Shown here piece by piece: positions 41,538 through 51,511 of a DNA stretch of 64,000 nucleotides (its first letter is position 1; every line of letters begins with the position of its first letter). The position numbers and the translations under genes were made by a program. The notes under the pieces were generated by a model that made no database searches, was not told the DNA's origin, and saw only the letters and a program-made list of their open reading frames with translations. Location of the stretch: the NCBI RefSeq assembly GCF_000820765.1, contig NZ_CCYH01000045.1:1-64000 (forward strand). Direction: 5' to 3'. Source of the stretch: Candidatus Soleaferrea massiliensis AP7. GTDB lineage: Bacteria > Bacillota > Clostridia > Oscillospirales > Ruminococcaceae.

Positions 41538-41942
41538 TTATGATTTTTCCTCGAACTGGTCAAAGGTGATCTTGTCAAACTCCGCCCGCACCATCTCGGA
41601 TGCCTTGATAAAGACCTCCCGGAAGAAACAGGGCTCGTCCTTCTCCCTTGTACAGACAAAATCCTCATCCATACACCGGTTGATGTAAAACGGCCCCTCA
41701 ATGGTCTCGACCACCTGCCGCAGCGTGATTTCAGACGCGGGCTTTGCCAGCTCGTATCCGCCCTGGATTCCCTTATAGGATTTGATGATGCCGCTTGCGA
41801 CCAGTTTTCTGAGAATCTTCAAAGAAAACCGCAGCGTGACGCCGGACATCTCCGCCAGGGTCTTCGCGTCCAGCCGTTTCCCATTTTTCGCCAGACAGTA
41901 AACCATCCTCGTAGCATAATCGGCTTCCAGAGTAATATGCAT
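41538..41942 (-). CDS. Rrf2-family transcriptional regulator
   Basis: 134 residues. The winged helix has DYATRMVYCLAKNGKRLDAKTLAEMSGV, then the Rrf2 signature LRFSLKILRKLVASGIIKSYKGIQGGYELAKPASEITLRQVVE. Three cysteines follow (CMDEDFVCTREKDEPC), spaced like the iron-sulfur ligands of IscR/NsrR relatives, so it may sense redox state or cluster supply. Two ATGs are possible; 41942 was chosen because family members begin at MHITLEADYA-like sequence. No isc/suf genes are adjacent. Confidence 0.88.
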   Translation of the reverse strand: MHITLEADYATRMVYCLAKNGKRLDAKTLAEMSGVTLRFSLKILRKLVASGIIKSYKGIQGGYELAKPASEITLRQVVETIEGPFYINRCMDEDFVCTREKDEPCFFREVFIKASEMVRAEFDKITFDQFEEKS

Positions 41943-42011
41943 CTCAAATACTTCTCCCATCTAATCGTCTTACATTGTGTTCCCCATATCTGCATATCCT
42001 GTTTCTCTGCA

Positions 42012-43097
<1,086 letters not shown>

Positions 43098-43155
43098 ATT
43101 TGTAACTCCTCTTGTATTACTGCGCATAACAGTTCTGTCGGATATTCGAATGCGC

Positions 43156-44914
43156 TTACTTTTTCTTTTTCCCCAAGCTTGCGATATATGCCAGCGTGTC
43201 GTTGTCGTCCATGCCGGCGATGTCTTCTTTTGTCTTTCTGTTTTTGAATTCCAGCAGCCGTTCCATATACTCATCGGCCTGTTCCGTTGTACAGTGCGCG
43301 TCGGACGCGTTGAGAATCCCCGCAATGCGCGCCATCTGCTCCTTGTCAAAGTCGGCGGAAAGCTGCATCAGGTCGACCGGCAGATTCTGCCTGAGCCGCT
43401 CGGTCAAAACCGTGTAGACCTGCCGGTTGAAGGAGGTCACAAAGTCTTCAGGCCTGATGCGGCAGCAGATCCTGTTGTAATAATCCGGGTTCTTCATCAG
43501 CACGGCGATGAGCTTTTCTTCGGTCAGCGCCGCGCCCTTGTTTCGGTTTCGCTCCGGGTTGATCTTGTCGAGCTTTTCAAAGCCGGCTATATGGATATCC
43601 GCCCGCTCCTTTTTATTCTTCGCCCTTCGGTTTTGTTTTATCAAATTATTTACCTGCAGATACAGCGCGTCCTTGGTGATGGAAAGCTCATTCGCAACCT
43701 TCAGGATGAATACATCCCGTTCCACCGGGCTGTTTACCTCGCTTAACAGCTTGGACGCCTTCTTCAGATAATCGATTTTTCCCTGTGTCGTCTCAATATC
43801 GTAGACCTGCCTGAGACGGTGCAGCTCATATTCGACATAGTTGTCGCTGCCGTCCAAAAGCAGCTTAAACCGCGTGCTGCCGAATTTTTTGATGTATTCG
43901 TCCGGATCCTTCGCGCCGGGGATCGACAGGATCCTGATCTGCAGCCCTCTGGCATCCAGCAGCTCGACGGCCCGCTTGGTCGCCTTCTGCCCCGCCTCGT
44001 CGCTGTCGTAGGCCAGGATGACCTCGTTGGTGTACTGCGCAATCAGCTGCACCTGTTCGCTTGTCAGCGCCGTGCCGAGCGTCGCGACCGCATAGTCGAA
44101 GCCGCCCTGATGGATGCTGATGACATCCATATAGCCTTCTGAAAGGATCAGCTTTCCGGCTTTGCTCGCCTTTGCGATATTCAGCGCAAACAGGTTCCGG
44201 CTCTTCTTAAAGACCGGCGTGTCGGAGGAGTTCAGGTATTTCGGCCCCTTTTGATCCAGCGCGCGGCCGCCGAACGCGATGACGTTCCCGCGCAGGTCGA
44301 TGATCGGGAAGATCACGCGGTTCCGGAACTGGTCATAGCACGAACCGTTCCGGCCTCTGGCCACGATATTCGAGGACAAAAGCGCCTCATCCCGGTAACC
44401 AAGGCCTTTCAGATGGCGGTACATCTCTCCCCATGCATTCGGCGCGTAGCCAAGCCCGAATTTCTTGACGGTTTCCGCGCTCAGTCCCCGTTCGACCAGG
44501 TATGCGCGCGCCGCTTTTCCGTTGTCGCTCAACAGGTATTTATAATAGAAGCGCGCCGCCTGCCGGTTGATTTCCAATATCTCCGTTTTCAGGCGCGCCA
44601 GCTCGTTGTTCTCGCCGCTGTCCGGCACCTCAAGGCCGGCCCGCTTGGCCAGAAGCTGCACAGCCTCCACATAGCTGAGATGCTCGATCTCCTCGATGAA
44701 GGTGATCACGTCGCCGCCCTTGCCGCATCCGAAGCAGTAGAAGGACTGCGTATCCGGAAACACCGCGAAGGATCCGGTCTTCTCTGAATGGAACGGGCAA
44801 AGTCCCATCAGGTTGCGGCCGCCGCGCTTCAGGCTGACGTAAGAGGACACCACATCCTCAATCTCACAGTGAAATTTAAGCTCCTCGATAAACTGGCTTC
44901 CAATGATAGGGCAT
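43156..44914 (-). CDS. dnaG: DNA primase DnaG, 5' end disturbed
   Basis: About 585 residues. Zinc finger CPFHSEKT...[16 protein letters not shown] motifs ([25 protein letters not shown]) and a C-terminal helicase-binding domain are present. Family similarity extends upstream of the first usable in-frame GTG (44853) as [17 protein letters not shown]. The only upstream ATG (44912-44914) is out of frame by one: reading ATG with one C fewer would give [12 protein letters not shown]. So there is either a one-base insertion at 44909-44911 or an ATT/ATC start. Essential gene, hence an indel error is more likely than loss. It makes primers for replication. Confidence 0.93.
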
Positions 44915-45112
44915 CCTCTCCTTTCCTATCTCAAATCATATATTTGCAACATTGTTTTCCGCTTCCCCGGCACCGCTTTGGTTGAGCTGCCAAAATTCCG
45001 CCGGCTTCCGGTTTTGAGAAAACGCATTTGCAATGGACAGACGATTCCCTTAAACGGCCGTCGTCCGGTAATCCCTTTCCCGCAGCAGCCATATCCTGCG
45101 GCAGATGGAAAC

Positions 45113-46120
45113 TCATCCCTGCCTGGGTCCGCCCCAGGATCGTGGGATAAAGATATCCTCATACAAACCGATCGCGTAGTTGTCGGTCATGCCTGAGATG
45201 TAATCGCAGACCGCCCGCGCCTTCCCCTCCTGCTCGCAGACCTGCCGGTAGAGCGGCGGCAGCCGTTCGGGAAATTGCAGGAAATGTTCGTACAGCCTGC
45301 CGGTCAGGTATTCGGCCTTGCCTTCCTCCCCCTTTGCCTGCGGGTTGGTGTAGACGTTTTCAAACATAAAGCTGCGGAACAGCAGAAAGGTGCGGAAGGT
45401 CTCCTCGTCCATCGCGATGTCCTCATCGGAATGCTCGATGATCGAGGTGATCAGCGCGGTGATGCGCGCGGACTTGGAACGCCCCAGTATGTACTTGACG
45501 TCCCACGGGAGATCGTCCTCCTCGAGGATGCCGCCGCGCACGGCGTCCTCAAAGTCGTGGTTCAGATAGGCGATTTTGTCGGCAAACCGCACCACCCGTC
45601 CCTCCAGAGTCTTCGCAGTCCGTCTGGTGGTGTGGCAGGCGATGCCGTTTAACACCTCATAGGTGAGGTTCAGCCCCTTGAGGTCGTTTTCCAGCCGGTG
45701 TACGACCCGCACGCTCTGGATGTTGTGCCGGTATCCATATTCGCATACCCGATCGAGCGCACGCTCCCCGGCGTGGCCGAACGGCGTGTGGCCGAGGTCG
45801 TGCCCCAGGCAGATCGCCTCGGTCAGGTCCTCGTTGAGCCGCAGCGCCCGCGCGATGGTGCGCGCAATCTGCGACACCTCCAGCGTATGGGTCAGGCGGG
45901 TGCGGTAATGCGAGCCCTCCGGGGCCAGAAAGACCTGTGTTTTGTCCTTGAGCCGCCGGAAGGATTTGCAGTGCAGGATACGGTCCCTGTCCCGCTGGTA
46001 GCAGGTGCGGATATCGCAGTCCTTCTGCGGCCTCATGCGGCCCTTTGACCCGTCGCTTTTTGCCGCGCGCGGCGAGAGCATCTCGTGCTCCAGCCGCTGG
46101 GTCTGTTCCCTGATATTCAT
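45113..46120 (-). CDS. dgt: deoxyguanosinetriphosphate triphosphohydrolase-like protein
   Basis: 335 residues of the HD superfamily. Metal motifs: RTRLTHTLEVSQIART, LGHDLGHTPFGHAGE and FADKIAYLNHDFED. Upstream SFRRLKDKTQVF is the family substrate-side motif. These enzymes release triphosphate from dNTPs, keeping pools balanced. The short (~335) form is the one usually next to dnaG in Clostridia. First gene of the dgt-dnaG-rpoD cluster. About 200 bp separate it from dnaG. Confidence 0.93.
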   Translation of the reverse strand: MNIREQTQRLEHEMLSPRAAKSDGSKGRMRPQKDCDIRTCYQRDRDRILHCKSFRRLKDKTQVFLAPEGSHYRTRLTHTLEVSQIARTIARALRLNEDLTEAICLGHDLGHTPFGHAGERALDRVCEYGYRHNIQSVRVVHRLENDLKGLNLTYEVLNGIACHTTRRTAKTLEGRVVRFADKIAYLNHDFEDAVRGGILEEDDLPWDVKYILGRSKSARITALITSIIEHSDEDIAMDEETFRTFLLFRSFMFENVYTNPQAKGEEGKAEYLTGRLYEHFLQFPERLPPLYRQVCEQEGKARAVCDYISGMTDNYAIGLYEDIFIPRSWGGPRQG

Positions 46121-46310
46121 AGAAAAACCCCCTTTTCATCGGTTTTTTCCCATGATATACATTCTACTCTTATTATACCGTTTCGATTGTAATTCTCCTG
46201 CGGCGGACACAAAAAGTTTATCTTTTCCCGCTTTGAAAGGCCAGATCAGCCAAACAATCCCGTTTCTGTGCCAACCGGCGGCAAAACGCGACGGCGGCTT
46301 TCGCCGAACA

Positions 46311-46934
46311 TCAGCATTTCTCCGAAAAGACCTCCTCTTCGAGCTTCGGAACGATGGTCCCGCCGCTGAGCTCGGTCACATCCTTCACAAACCGGTCGTA
46401 GTGACACGCCTGCATCATGACCCGCAACACCACCGCCGCGCCGAAGTCGCTGCCCAGCGTCAGCGTCTGGTACTGGGGCAGGATGTAGCTGATCTTACCG
46501 TACATCGCATAGTCGAACTCCAGTTTTATCACATAGCACAGCCGTTTCGTGACAATGCCGGCCGCATCCAGCGCGAGCTTCGCCCCGTGCGAATAGGCGC
46601 GCACAAGGCCGCCCGCGCCCAGCAGGATGCCGCCGAAATACCGCGTGACCACCACGGCCACATCGGTCACCTTTTCCTTCTGCAGCACGTCCAGCACCGG
46701 GATGCCGGCCGTCCCCTGCGGTTCCCCGTCGTCCGAGTAGCGCTTGAGCATGCCATTCTGCAGGATATAGGCGTGAACATTGTGCGTGGCGTCCCAATAC
46801 TTCTGCTTGATCCCGGCCACGAACGCCAGCGCCTCTTCTTCATCCTTTACCGGGCTGACATGGCCGATAAACCGGGACTTGCGCTCTGTAAACTCATCCT
46901 GCGCGCATTCTAGTATGGTCCTGAATTCCTCCAT
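46311..46934 (-). CDS. YigZ/IMPACT family protein
   Basis: 207 residues. The UPF0029 domain is KSRFIGHVSPVKDEEEALAF, then the signature NVHAYILQNGMLKRYSDDGEP, GTAGIPVLDVL and VVVTRYFGGILLGAGGLVRAY. A DUF1949 domain occupies the last ~60 residues. The function in bacteria is uncertain; relatives act in translation control. The upstream AGGAGG is 11 nt from the chosen ATG (46934); a longer start to 46967 is possible. Confidence 0.92.
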   Translation of the reverse strand: MEEFRTILECAQDEFTERKSRFIGHVSPVKDEEEALAFVAGIKQKYWDATHNVHAYILQNGMLKRYSDDGEPQGTAGIPVLDVLQKEKVTDVAVVVTRYFGGILLGAGGLVRAYSHGAKLALDAAGIVTKRLCYVIKLEFDYAMYGKISYILPQYQTLTLGSDFGAAVVLRVMMQACHYDRFVKDVTELSGGTIVPKLEEEVFSEKC

Positions 46935-46980
46935 GAAGGCGTTTCCCTCCTGATCTCTCATATCCATAAAAGAAAAACAA

Positions 46981-47010
46981 AGCGATGCACAAATGAATCA
47001 TGCACCGCTC
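46981..47010 (-). terminator. terminator after rpmE
   Basis: AGCGATGCA (46981-46989) pairs with TGCACCGCT (47001-47009), with one G-U pair in the transcript, and is followed on the minus strand by a T-rich tract. It lies 20 bp past the L31 stop. Confidence 0.65.
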
Positions 47011-47029
47011 TTTTTTGTTTGTATTCAGC

Positions 47030-47233
47030 TTATTTGCCCAGATTATAACGTTTTCTGAACCGATCGACACGGCCGCCCGTATCAACCAGCTTCTGTCTGC
47101 CGGTGAAGAACGGATGACACTTGGAGCAGATTTCAACGCGGATGTCGCCTCTGGTGGAACGCGTTTCGATCTCCTCTCCGCATGCACAGCGGATGACGGT
47201 TTTTTCATACTTCGGATGAATTCCCTGTTTCAT
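47030..47233 (-). CDS. rpmE: ribosomal protein L31, zinc-binding type
   Basis: 67 residues. [20 protein letters not shown] gives the first two Zn ligands and [26 protein letters not shown] the others (CxC and CxxC), so it is the zinc-containing form that can also store Zn. The ATG at 47233 follows AGAGG by 8 nt. A strong stem-loop lies directly before the Shine-Dalgarno and may be an autoregulatory leader. Confidence 0.97.
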   Translation of the reverse strand: MKQGIHPKYEKTVIRCACGEEIETRSTRGDIRVEICSKCHPFFTGRQKLVDTGGRVDRFRKRYNLGK

Positions 47234-47254
47234 ATGCAATACCTCTTTCTTTGC

Positions 47255-47291
47255 GCTACGTTCAGCCGCCTGACAGGCTTATCGGCGTAGC
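47255..47291 (-). promoter_or_regulatory. structured leader upstream of rpmE, candidate L31 leader
   Basis: GCTAC/GTAGC closes a stem-loop that encloses GCCG/CGGC and CCTG/CAGG helices with small bulges, over 37 nt ending ~10 nt before the rpmE Shine-Dalgarno. L31 leader RNAs that bind the protein are known in several bacterial groups; whether this matches a described class cannot be decided here. Confidence 0.4.
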
Positions 47292-47371
47292 TTGATGTGA
47301 ACTTCTATAACTCATAAGATAATATCATAATGCGGACAAAAATGCAAGTACTTTTTCATCTTTTTTATTTC

Positions 47372-48511
47372 TTATTCGACCGGATCGATGTATCTTGCCG
47401 AGATTCGCGGCACAAACCGTTCGGTCTGGTCGTCGGTCAGGTACCGTTCCGAACCGTTGGTCTGTCCGTACACCCGGATGTAGGCGCCCTCGTCAAAATT
47501 CAGCGCGCGGCTTTCCGTCTTCGCATAGTAAACATAAGCCACCTGCTCCTCGTCGCCGTCGATGTCGACGCGCAGCTTGAGCATCTCATCGGTCTCACTG
47601 ACAGGATGCACCGTTCCGTCAAACCGCACCATGGTGCCGATCAGTTCCGCAGTGTTGTATTTCAGGAGGTTGTCATAGCTGTACGATTTGAACGCCTCTT
47701 TCTCACGCGCTTCACGCTCGGCCTTCTTCGCGGCGTTCGCGAACATGATCACCGTATCGGTCCGGTAGCTGTAGACGTCATGGGAATTGTCGGCGCAGTA
47801 GTAATACCGGCGCGGCTCCACATCGTTGTAGATGTCTTCCAGCGCGCCGTCCTGATACTGGATCAGGATATCGTTGGTGACATCCGCCAGAATGCGGATG
47901 GTCTCCCGCTCCTCGTTGATCGACACCTTCCAGATGGTCTGGATGCCGATGTCATAGAGGGTGTCGAGAAGGGCTTCATCGCCGATTTTGAGCAGCTCGG
48001 CCCGATCCTTATCCCGGATGACCACCGTTTCCCGGATCTGCGGCGTGCTGACCGTACCGGACGAGCTGTCCGTCCCGCCTCCCTGCGGGTCATGCGCGCT
48101 TCCGAGGCTGCTGAGGAGCAGCACCAGCATTCCCGTAAACAGCGCCGCAAAGAACACACTGAGTACCCATTTTCCGGCCTTCGGCCAGTCATGGTACTTC
48201 CAGAGCAGGAAGATGCCGATCGGCGCGACGAGGATCAGCGCCAGCCACAGAAACCATGCCGACCGGTAAAACGGCGGCGGCGGTTCCAGCACCATTTCAT
48301 CCTGGTCCGATTCGTTCATCATCCCCTGCTTGCGGCGGTCGGCCTCGCACCAGCCGCAGAAATCGTCCGTTTTGGCAATGTAGCGGCCGCATACCGGACA
48401 CTTGATCATATCATCGGACAATGGCGTATGTTGTTCTATTTTCAAACCGCATTTCGGACATTCCTGACATCCGTCATCCAAAGGATGCCCGCAGTTTTTA
48501 CATTCTTTCAT
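47372..48511 (-). CDS. zinc-ribbon membrane protein of unknown function
   Basis: 379 residues. The N-terminus has two zinc ribbons (CKNCGHPLDDGCQECPKCG and CPVCGRYIAKTDDFCGWC). A linker with two membrane spans (FLWLALILVAPIGIFLLW and WVLSVFFAALFTGMLVLLL) follows, then a ~240-residue extracellular domain, the end of which (GTMVRFDGTVHPVSETDEML) reads as an OB-like fold. I do not recognise a family beyond the zinc ribbons. The start at 48511 has GGAGG 7 nt upstream. Confidence 0.8.
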   Translation of the reverse strand: MKECKNCGHPLDDGCQECPKCGLKIEQHTPLSDDMIKCPVCGRYIAKTDDFCGWCEADRRKQGMMNESDQDEMVLEPPPPFYRSAWFLWLALILVAPIGIFLLWKYHDWPKAGKWVLSVFFAALFTGMLVLLLSSLGSAHDPQGGGTDSSSGTVSTPQIRETVVIRDKDRAELLKIGDEALLDTLYDIGIQTIWKVSINEERETIRILADVTNDILIQYQDGALEDIYNDVEPRRYYYCADNSHDVYSYRTDTVIMFANAAKKAEREAREKEAFKSYSYDNLLKYNTAELIGTMVRFDGTVHPVSETDEMLKLRVDIDGDEEQVAYVYYAKTESRALNFDEGAYIRVYGQTNGSERYLTDDQTERFVPRISARYIDPVE

Positions 48512-48702
48512 GAAACAGCCTCCATTTTTGATATTGTTATACATACTGTGAGGCGAATTCCCCACCCGCAGCAGCGTTTCCCACCATTGTTCCAGCTATC
48601 TGGAATCAAACGCCGCCGGTCGCCGAAGTTGGAAGATCATCGGATACCCTTTTGCCTCGAAAAACAGGCGCTAAGCGTATCGGATGCGAATCTATGTATA
48701 AC

Positions 48703-48731
48703 ATTCTAGCATAAGTTTTCATATTATTCAA
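48703..48731 (-). promoter_or_regulatory. candidate promoter of the zinc-ribbon membrane protein gene
   Basis: Minus strand TTGAAT (48731-48726) and TAGAAT (48708-48703) with a 17-nt spacer, ~190 bp upstream of the start at 48511. The remainder of 48512-48989 holds no gene that I can support; it is AT-rich in its middle. Confidence 0.4.
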
Positions 48732-48989
48732 TATTTTCGGCCATATTTATTAATTGTTTGTTTCAAAATATAAAAAATGTCTAAATAAAATTCTATTTTT
48801 GACGAATCAAACAAAAAAGCTGCCAGATTTTTGACATTGCTCCCAGTTCTCATGAGACGCGGAAACACCGCCGTCCCATAAATTCTGTCCACAGATGTTT
48901 GAAATGATACCCGAATCCTTCAATTTAAAAACAAATTTTAGACATCCGGCTGCCTTACAGATGGATATCTTTAAGATGGTATCATAAAA

Positions 48990-49032
48990 AAATTTACAGG
49001 CAATTTTGTAAATACAAATTGCCTGTAAATTT
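48990..49032 (-). terminator. 17-bp-stem terminator after the Dabb gene
   Basis: Perfect arms 48990-49006 and 49016-49032 with a 9-nt loop, 60 bp beyond the stop at 49093; on the minus strand it runs into TTTTTTATG. Confidence 0.7.
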
Positions 49033-49092
49033 TCGCCGCCCGCTGCCAGGCAGCGGCAGGTTTCTCCCTTTTTTGAACAGGCCAAAGCGGTC

Positions 49093-49389
49093 CTAGTATT
49101 CGTAGTCCGCGACCGCTCGGTCTGTTGTGATCTCAGCGACAAAGCCCTTGATCTCGACATGCGGCGGATAACTCTGATAAGCTTCCAGCGCCTGCTTCGA
49201 GTCGAACTCACTGTACAGGCAAAGGTCGAATCCATTTGGATTGAAGTTTACGCCGACCTCCAGGTGTTTCATCCCGTCAACCTGGCCGCGCAGCGCTTCG
49301 AGCCTCTCTTTGAGCTGCTGCGCGTTCTGCTGCCTGGTATTTCCAAGCGCTTCGTCTTTCAGTTTCCAGAATACGATGTGTTTAATCAT
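49093..49389 (-). CDS. Dabb-family (stress-responsive A/B barrel) protein
   Basis: 98 residues, the normal size for a single Dabb domain. It begins MIKHIVFWKLKDEALGN and has the usual LEVGVNFNPNGFDLCLYSEF and LEAYQSYPPHVEIKGFV. These ferredoxin-like dimers are widespread and mostly uncharacterised. The ATG at 49389 is 7 nt from GGAAG. A MITE-like element lies 25 bp upstream. Confidence 0.88.
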   Translation of the reverse strand: MIKHIVFWKLKDEALGNTRQQNAQQLKERLEALRGQVDGMKHLEVGVNFNPNGFDLCLYSEFDSKQALEAYQSYPPHVEIKGFVAEITTDRAVADYEY

Positions 49390-49414
49390 GCTGCATCTTC
49401 CATGTTCTGTTTTC

Positions 49415-49565
49415 GGCATGGTTGAGTTAACACATGAAAAAGCTCTGAAGAGACGCTTGTTTCATAAAATTTCAGCAGATTCCAGTCTTTTTGGTGTTTA
49501 TTCCTATACAGACGGAGAGGAACACCAAATACAGTGCCGATTTTTCATGTCAACTCAACAAAGCC
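49415..49565 (+). mobile_element. MITE-like element, copy B (151 bp)
   Basis: Left terminus GGCATGGTTGAGTTAACACA, right terminus (inverse) GGCTTTGTTGAGTTGACATG. Both are followed inward by TGAAAAA. Inside is the block with GCTTGTTTCATAAAATTTCAG shared with 14027-14147. It is ~30 bp longer than copy A because of a different middle. No coding capacity. Confidence 0.65.
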
Positions 49566-49705
49566 CTGCTTTTATAAAATACGCCGCCGGGCGGCCGTAT
49601 TCCCTGTGTTTTCTGTCGGAACCGCCGGTGACAGTATTCCGCGATATGCGCGCCGTTTCTCTGCCGGAAACCCGTCCGCGCGCAAGCTTTCATCCTTGTC
49701 CTGTG

Positions 49706-51247
49706 TCAGCCGCGGGACCAGTATTTCCGGTCAAGACTGCGGTACCGCACCGCTTCCGCGATGTGGGCGGCTTTGATCTGACCGCTCTGTTCCATGTCCG
49801 CAATGGTCCGCGACACCTTCAGGATGCGGTCATAGGCCCGCGCGGACAGTCCAAGATTCTGGAACGCGTTCTTCAGCAGCCGCGACGCGTCGTCGCTCAT
49901 CACGCACACCTTTTCCAGCAGGGATGGGGTCAGCCGCGCATTGCAGGAAACGCCGCTGCCGCGGTACCGTTCCAGCTGAAAGGTGCGCGCCCTCTCCACC
50001 CGTTTGCGGATGGCCTCCGACGGTTCCTCTTTGCCCTTCGCTGTCAGATGGTCGAATTCCACCGGCAGCACCTCGATGTGCAGGTCCAGCCGGTCCAGCA
50101 GCGGCCCGGAAACACGTCCAAGATACCGTCCGACCGCGGCCTCGCTGCAGCCGCAGCGGCGCGTGGGACTCCCGTAATAGCCGCAGGGGCACGGATTCAT
50201 GGCTGCCACCAGCATCACGCTGCACGGATAGGTCAGCCTGCACTGCGCGCGGGAGATGGTCACCCTGGCGTCCTCCATCGGCTGGCGCAGCACCTCCATC
50301 GTCGCGCGCGGGAACTCCGGCAGCTCATCCAGGAACAGCACGCCGTTGTGCGCCAGCGAAACCTCCCCGGGCTTCGGGTTGCTTCCGCCGCCGGTCAGCC
50401 CGGCCGGCGATACGGTGTGATGCGGCGAGCGGAACGGCCGCACCGAAACGATCGGCCGCTCGGGCGTCACCATCCCGGCAATCGAATGGATTTTGGTGGT
50501 CTCCATCGCCTCCTCGAAGGTCATCGGCGGCAGGATGGACGGCAGCCTTTTGGCCAGCATGCTTTTGCCGGAACCCGGCGGGCCGATCAGCAGGATGTTG
50601 TGCGCGCCTGCCGCGGCGATTTCCAGCGCGCGCTTGGCCTGCGCCTGCCCCTTGACCTCCGAAAAATCCAGGGAAAGCGGCGCGCGCACCGCTTCGAACC
50701 GGTATGGCGCGGCAGCCTCAACCCGCTTTGCGCCCGACAGATGTCCGGTCAGCTGCTCAAGGCTTTCCACCGGATAGACGCTCATGCCGTCGACGACCGA
50801 CGCTTCGGCCGCGTTCTGTGCGGGCAGAAAGACCGCCTCGAAGCCGTGCTCCTTCGCCTTCGACACCATTGGCAGCACGCCGGTGACCGGATGCAGTGCG
50901 CCGGAAAGCGACAGCTCCCCGATAAACGCAAAGCGGTCCAGCTCCCCCGCCATCTGCCCGGACGCCTTGAGAATCGCCACCGCAATCGGCAGGTCGTAGA
51001 GCGGCCCCACCTTCTTGATGTCGGCCGGCGCCAGGTTGACCGTGATATGGCTGACAGGAAACGCAAAGCCCGTGTTTTTGATGGCCGACCGCACGCGGTC
51101 CTTGGCCTCGCGGACCGCTGCGTCGGGCAGTCCCACGATATCGAAGTTCGGCATACCGTTCGCGATGTCCACTTCCACCGAAACCACAAAGGAGTCCAGG
51201 CCCAAAAAGCCCAGTGAATTCAGCGCTGCATACAAGGATGTCCCCAC
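49706..51247 (-). CDS. comM: YifB/ComM-family Mg-chelatase-like AAA+ ATPase
   Basis: 513 residues. An N-terminal Lon-like ChlI domain (GMPNFDIVGLPDAAVREAKDR, ITVNLAPADIKKVG, ELSLSGALHPVTG) precedes the AAA+ core: Walker A LLIGPPGSGKSMLAKRLP, Walker B GVLFLDELPEF, then CPCGYYGSPTRRC zinc-like cysteines and the C-terminal Mg_chelatase_C region. In some bacteria ComM drives branch migration during natural transformation. The start is a GTG (51247) or TTG (51235) close to AGGTGGGG. It stands alone, with no dprA next to it here. Confidence 0.93.
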   Translation of the reverse strand: MGTSLYAALNSLGFLGLDSFVVSVEVDIANGMPNFDIVGLPDAAVREAKDRVRSAIKNTGFAFPVSHITVNLAPADIKKVGPLYDLPIAVAILKASGQMAGELDRFAFIGELSLSGALHPVTGVLPMVSKAKEHGFEAVFLPAQNAAEASVVDGMSVYPVESLEQLTGHLSGAKRVEAAAPYRFEAVRAPLSLDFSEVKGQAQAKRALEIAAAGAHNILLIGPPGSGKSMLAKRLPSILPPMTFEEAMETTKIHSIAGMVTPERPIVSVRPFRSPHHTVSPAGLTGGGSNPKPGEVSLAHNGVLFLDELPEFPRATMEVLRQPMEDARVTISRAQCRLTYPCSVMLVAAMNPCPCGYYGSPTRRCGCSEAAVGRYLGRVSGPLLDRLDLHIEVLPVEFDHLTAKGKEEPSEAIRKRVERARTFQLERYRGSGVSCNARLTPSLLEKVCVMSDDASRLLKNAFQNLGLSARAYDRILKVSRTIADMEQSGQIKAAHIAEAVRYRSLDRKYWSRG

Positions 51248-51337
51248 CTTTCGACATGTTGCCGGATCAATCTATACAAACATTATAACGGCAAATTTCG
51301 AATAGTTCAACAATATCACATAATATTTTTTTGCGCC

Positions 51338-51367
51338 TTGACAAGCTTCTATTATTTGTATTATAGT
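51338..51367 (+). promoter_or_regulatory. promoter of the phosphohexomutase gene
   Basis: TTGACA (51338-51343), 18-nt spacer, TATAGT (51362-51367), ~145 bp upstream of the start. The long leader has no obvious structure. Confidence 0.6.
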
Positions 51368-51511
51368 ATAAAGTAGGGTAATTTTAGATTGATATCCCGT
51401 GATTTTTTGGTCAAGATGAAGAGCACCGGATGGATCCCCTGCACCAAAGCTCCATGCGCATATGCAGGACGGCCGGATGCAGATATACTCTAAAAGAAAA
51501 GGAAACAGGTG

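Noticed and set aside
48807..49235. 142-codon leftward frame across the Dabb terminator
   Set aside because: It overlaps the Dabb gene out of frame and translates the hairpin; no ribosome binding site.
49241..51217. A ~650-codon plus-strand frame
   Set aside because: It is antisense to comM and the Dabb gene, without start signals or recognisable motifs.
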